From Bactericera cockerelli (taxonomy: Eukaryota; Arthropoda; Insecta; Hemiptera; Triozidae): a stretch of DNA of 64,000 bases. The stretch is taken from assembly GCA_024516035.1 (NCBI GenBank), contig CM044963.1, forward strand, positions 29,270,014 through 29,334,013, written 5' to 3'. How positions within the stretch are numbered: the stretch's first letter is position 1; each line of letters begins with the position of its first letter. Shown in pieces: positions 63,184 through 64,000 of the stretch. The notes beneath the pieces were generated by a model, which saw only the letters and a program-made list of their open reading frames with translations, did no database searches and was not told the origin of the DNA. A program made the translations under genes and the position numbers.

Positions 63184-63224
63184 TAAACAGGGGGGTTGCT
63201 CAGATAGTAACAATCTGATGTGAA

Positions 63225-63400
63225 ATTCCGCCATTGGTGACTCAACGGTAAGAGATAGCCAAAAATGAATGCCCGATTCGTAATCAGCACGTCAAAATCA
63301 TTGGATTTGACATGTCCAAACCACCATTTGGGATGAATAATAAAAAGTTAGTCCCCCCAAAAAGCGGATCCCCCCAAATTACCGGTAAATTGGGGCCAAG
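63225..63400 (-). repeat. fragment of the 17.7-kb dispersed repeat
   Basis: TTCCGCCATTGGTGACTC, AACGGTAAGAGATAGCC, CGTAATCAGCACGTCAAAATC, CCCCAAATTACCGGTAAATTG are the reverse of 18120-18310. Confidence 0.75.
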
Positions 63401-63404
63401 GTAC

Positions 63405-63530
63405 GGAGGGAACACATGTACGGAGGGAACAGAATTTTCTGTGAAAAATCTGTTCAAACCGGGAATCGAACTCAGGAACTCTGGACTACGGGCAGTAGTC
63501 AAAACTATTACGCCACGCAGGCTGTCCAAC
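63405..63530 (-). mobile_element. tRNA-Gly-like SINE head
   Basis: CGGAGGGAACAGAATTTTC, CCGGGAATCGAACTCAGG, GACTACGGGCAGTAGTC and ATTACGCCACGCAGGCTG are the reversed head and linker of the family at 19405-19752. Confidence 0.8.
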
Positions 63531-64000
63531 AGTTTATTACAATAGATAATTATAATAAAATTAGTATTTACCAAGGAACAGTTGTTGTGAACAATATTTC
63601 TCGAATAGGCAGTCATATGAAACATATATGTGTACACCTAAACCACCTTTTTATTTATTTATTCAACATTTATGTATATAAATATATTATGATGATAGAT
63701 GTTTACAAATCCAGGAAAAAAAATTCTCGTTCACTACCAAGAAATTCTCATTATTTCCATTATAGTCTGTCCCGGTAGCTCAGTGGCTTCCATCACAAAT
63801 TCTGTACCAATAAGTTATACCATACTGATTTTAATAACTGTATTTGCATAATCTGTAATTCAACTATTGAAGATAGATATCACTTATACAATCACCTTAA
63901 TGGCCAAACCCTCACCACTTTCCTTGAAAACCTTCATACACAGTGAATATCGGATGTTTGCATTCTTATTTTTGTAATTTTTATTGTAGAAATGTTTCAT
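63531..64000. other. no gene seen; SINE A box at the end
   Basis: AT-rich. At 63768-63786 GTCCCGGTAGCTCAGTGG matches the start of SINE family 1, but no B box follows within the expected distance. Confidence 0.4.

Noticed and set aside
1..64000. CRISPR array, bacterial operon or prophage
   Set aside because: The tandem repeats have no unique spacers, and the content (SINEs, LINEs, Helitrons, GA tracts) is eukaryotic.

Overview
The window is eukaryotic and almost certainly arthropod, probably an insect. It is AT-rich, has no compact operon-like coding, and is packed with long CT/GA microsatellites. It carries R1-clade and R4/Dong-clade non-LTR retrotransposons, a non-autonomous Helitron family, hAT, Tc1/mariner-like and Mutator-like DNA elements, several tRNA-derived SINE families and a 5S-rRNA-headed SINE family. 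I found no convincing host protein-coding gene. Two short open segments (about 22.8 kb, repeated at 45.1 kb, and about 55.9 kb) are the only host-exon candidates. Species cannot be fixed from the sequence alone.

Layout. 1-19.38 kb is single-copy sequence filled with SINEs, tandem repeats, a hammerhead-ribozyme repeat (5.3-5.5 kb), a 3.0-kb hAT element (10.4-13.4 kb), a long-inverted-repeat MITE sitting in a tandem array (14.5-15.95 kb) and a 0.65-kb dispersed repeat (17.7-18.35 kb). 19.385-42.263 kb and 42.364-58.634 kb are two copies of one locus in the same orientation, abutting at a 100-N gap. They are near-identical except for clean insertions and small indels. 58.6-64 kb is single-copy again, with SINEs and several minisatellites.

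The two copies act as an internal comparison: each insertion in one copy has its empty site in the other. Copy 1 alone holds a 716-bp hAT MITE (21310-22025, 8-bp TSD), a 1.16-kb Mutator-like element (26443-27599, 9-bp TSD), a 7.28-kb foldback element with roughly 2-kb inverted arms (28334-35613, 9-bp TSD) and a 5'-truncated R1-clade LINE (35852-38206, 15-bp TSD). Copy 2 alone holds a tRNA-Thr-like SINE (48010-48172, 13-bp TSD) and a 4.8-kb R4/Dong-like retrotransposon flanked by TAA repeats (48285-53066), itself interrupted by a 248-bp Helitron. This pattern fits two haplotypes left side by side in an assembly at least as well as a real tandem duplication.

The most interesting signals are: the hammerhead ribozyme in a 144-bp tandem unit (metazoan retrozyme or Penelope-type repeat); the giant foldback; SINEs whose head is 5S rRNA and whose body is shared with tRNA-headed SINEs; and the R4/Dong insertion with its exact empty site. 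All calls are from reading the sequence; no database search was run.
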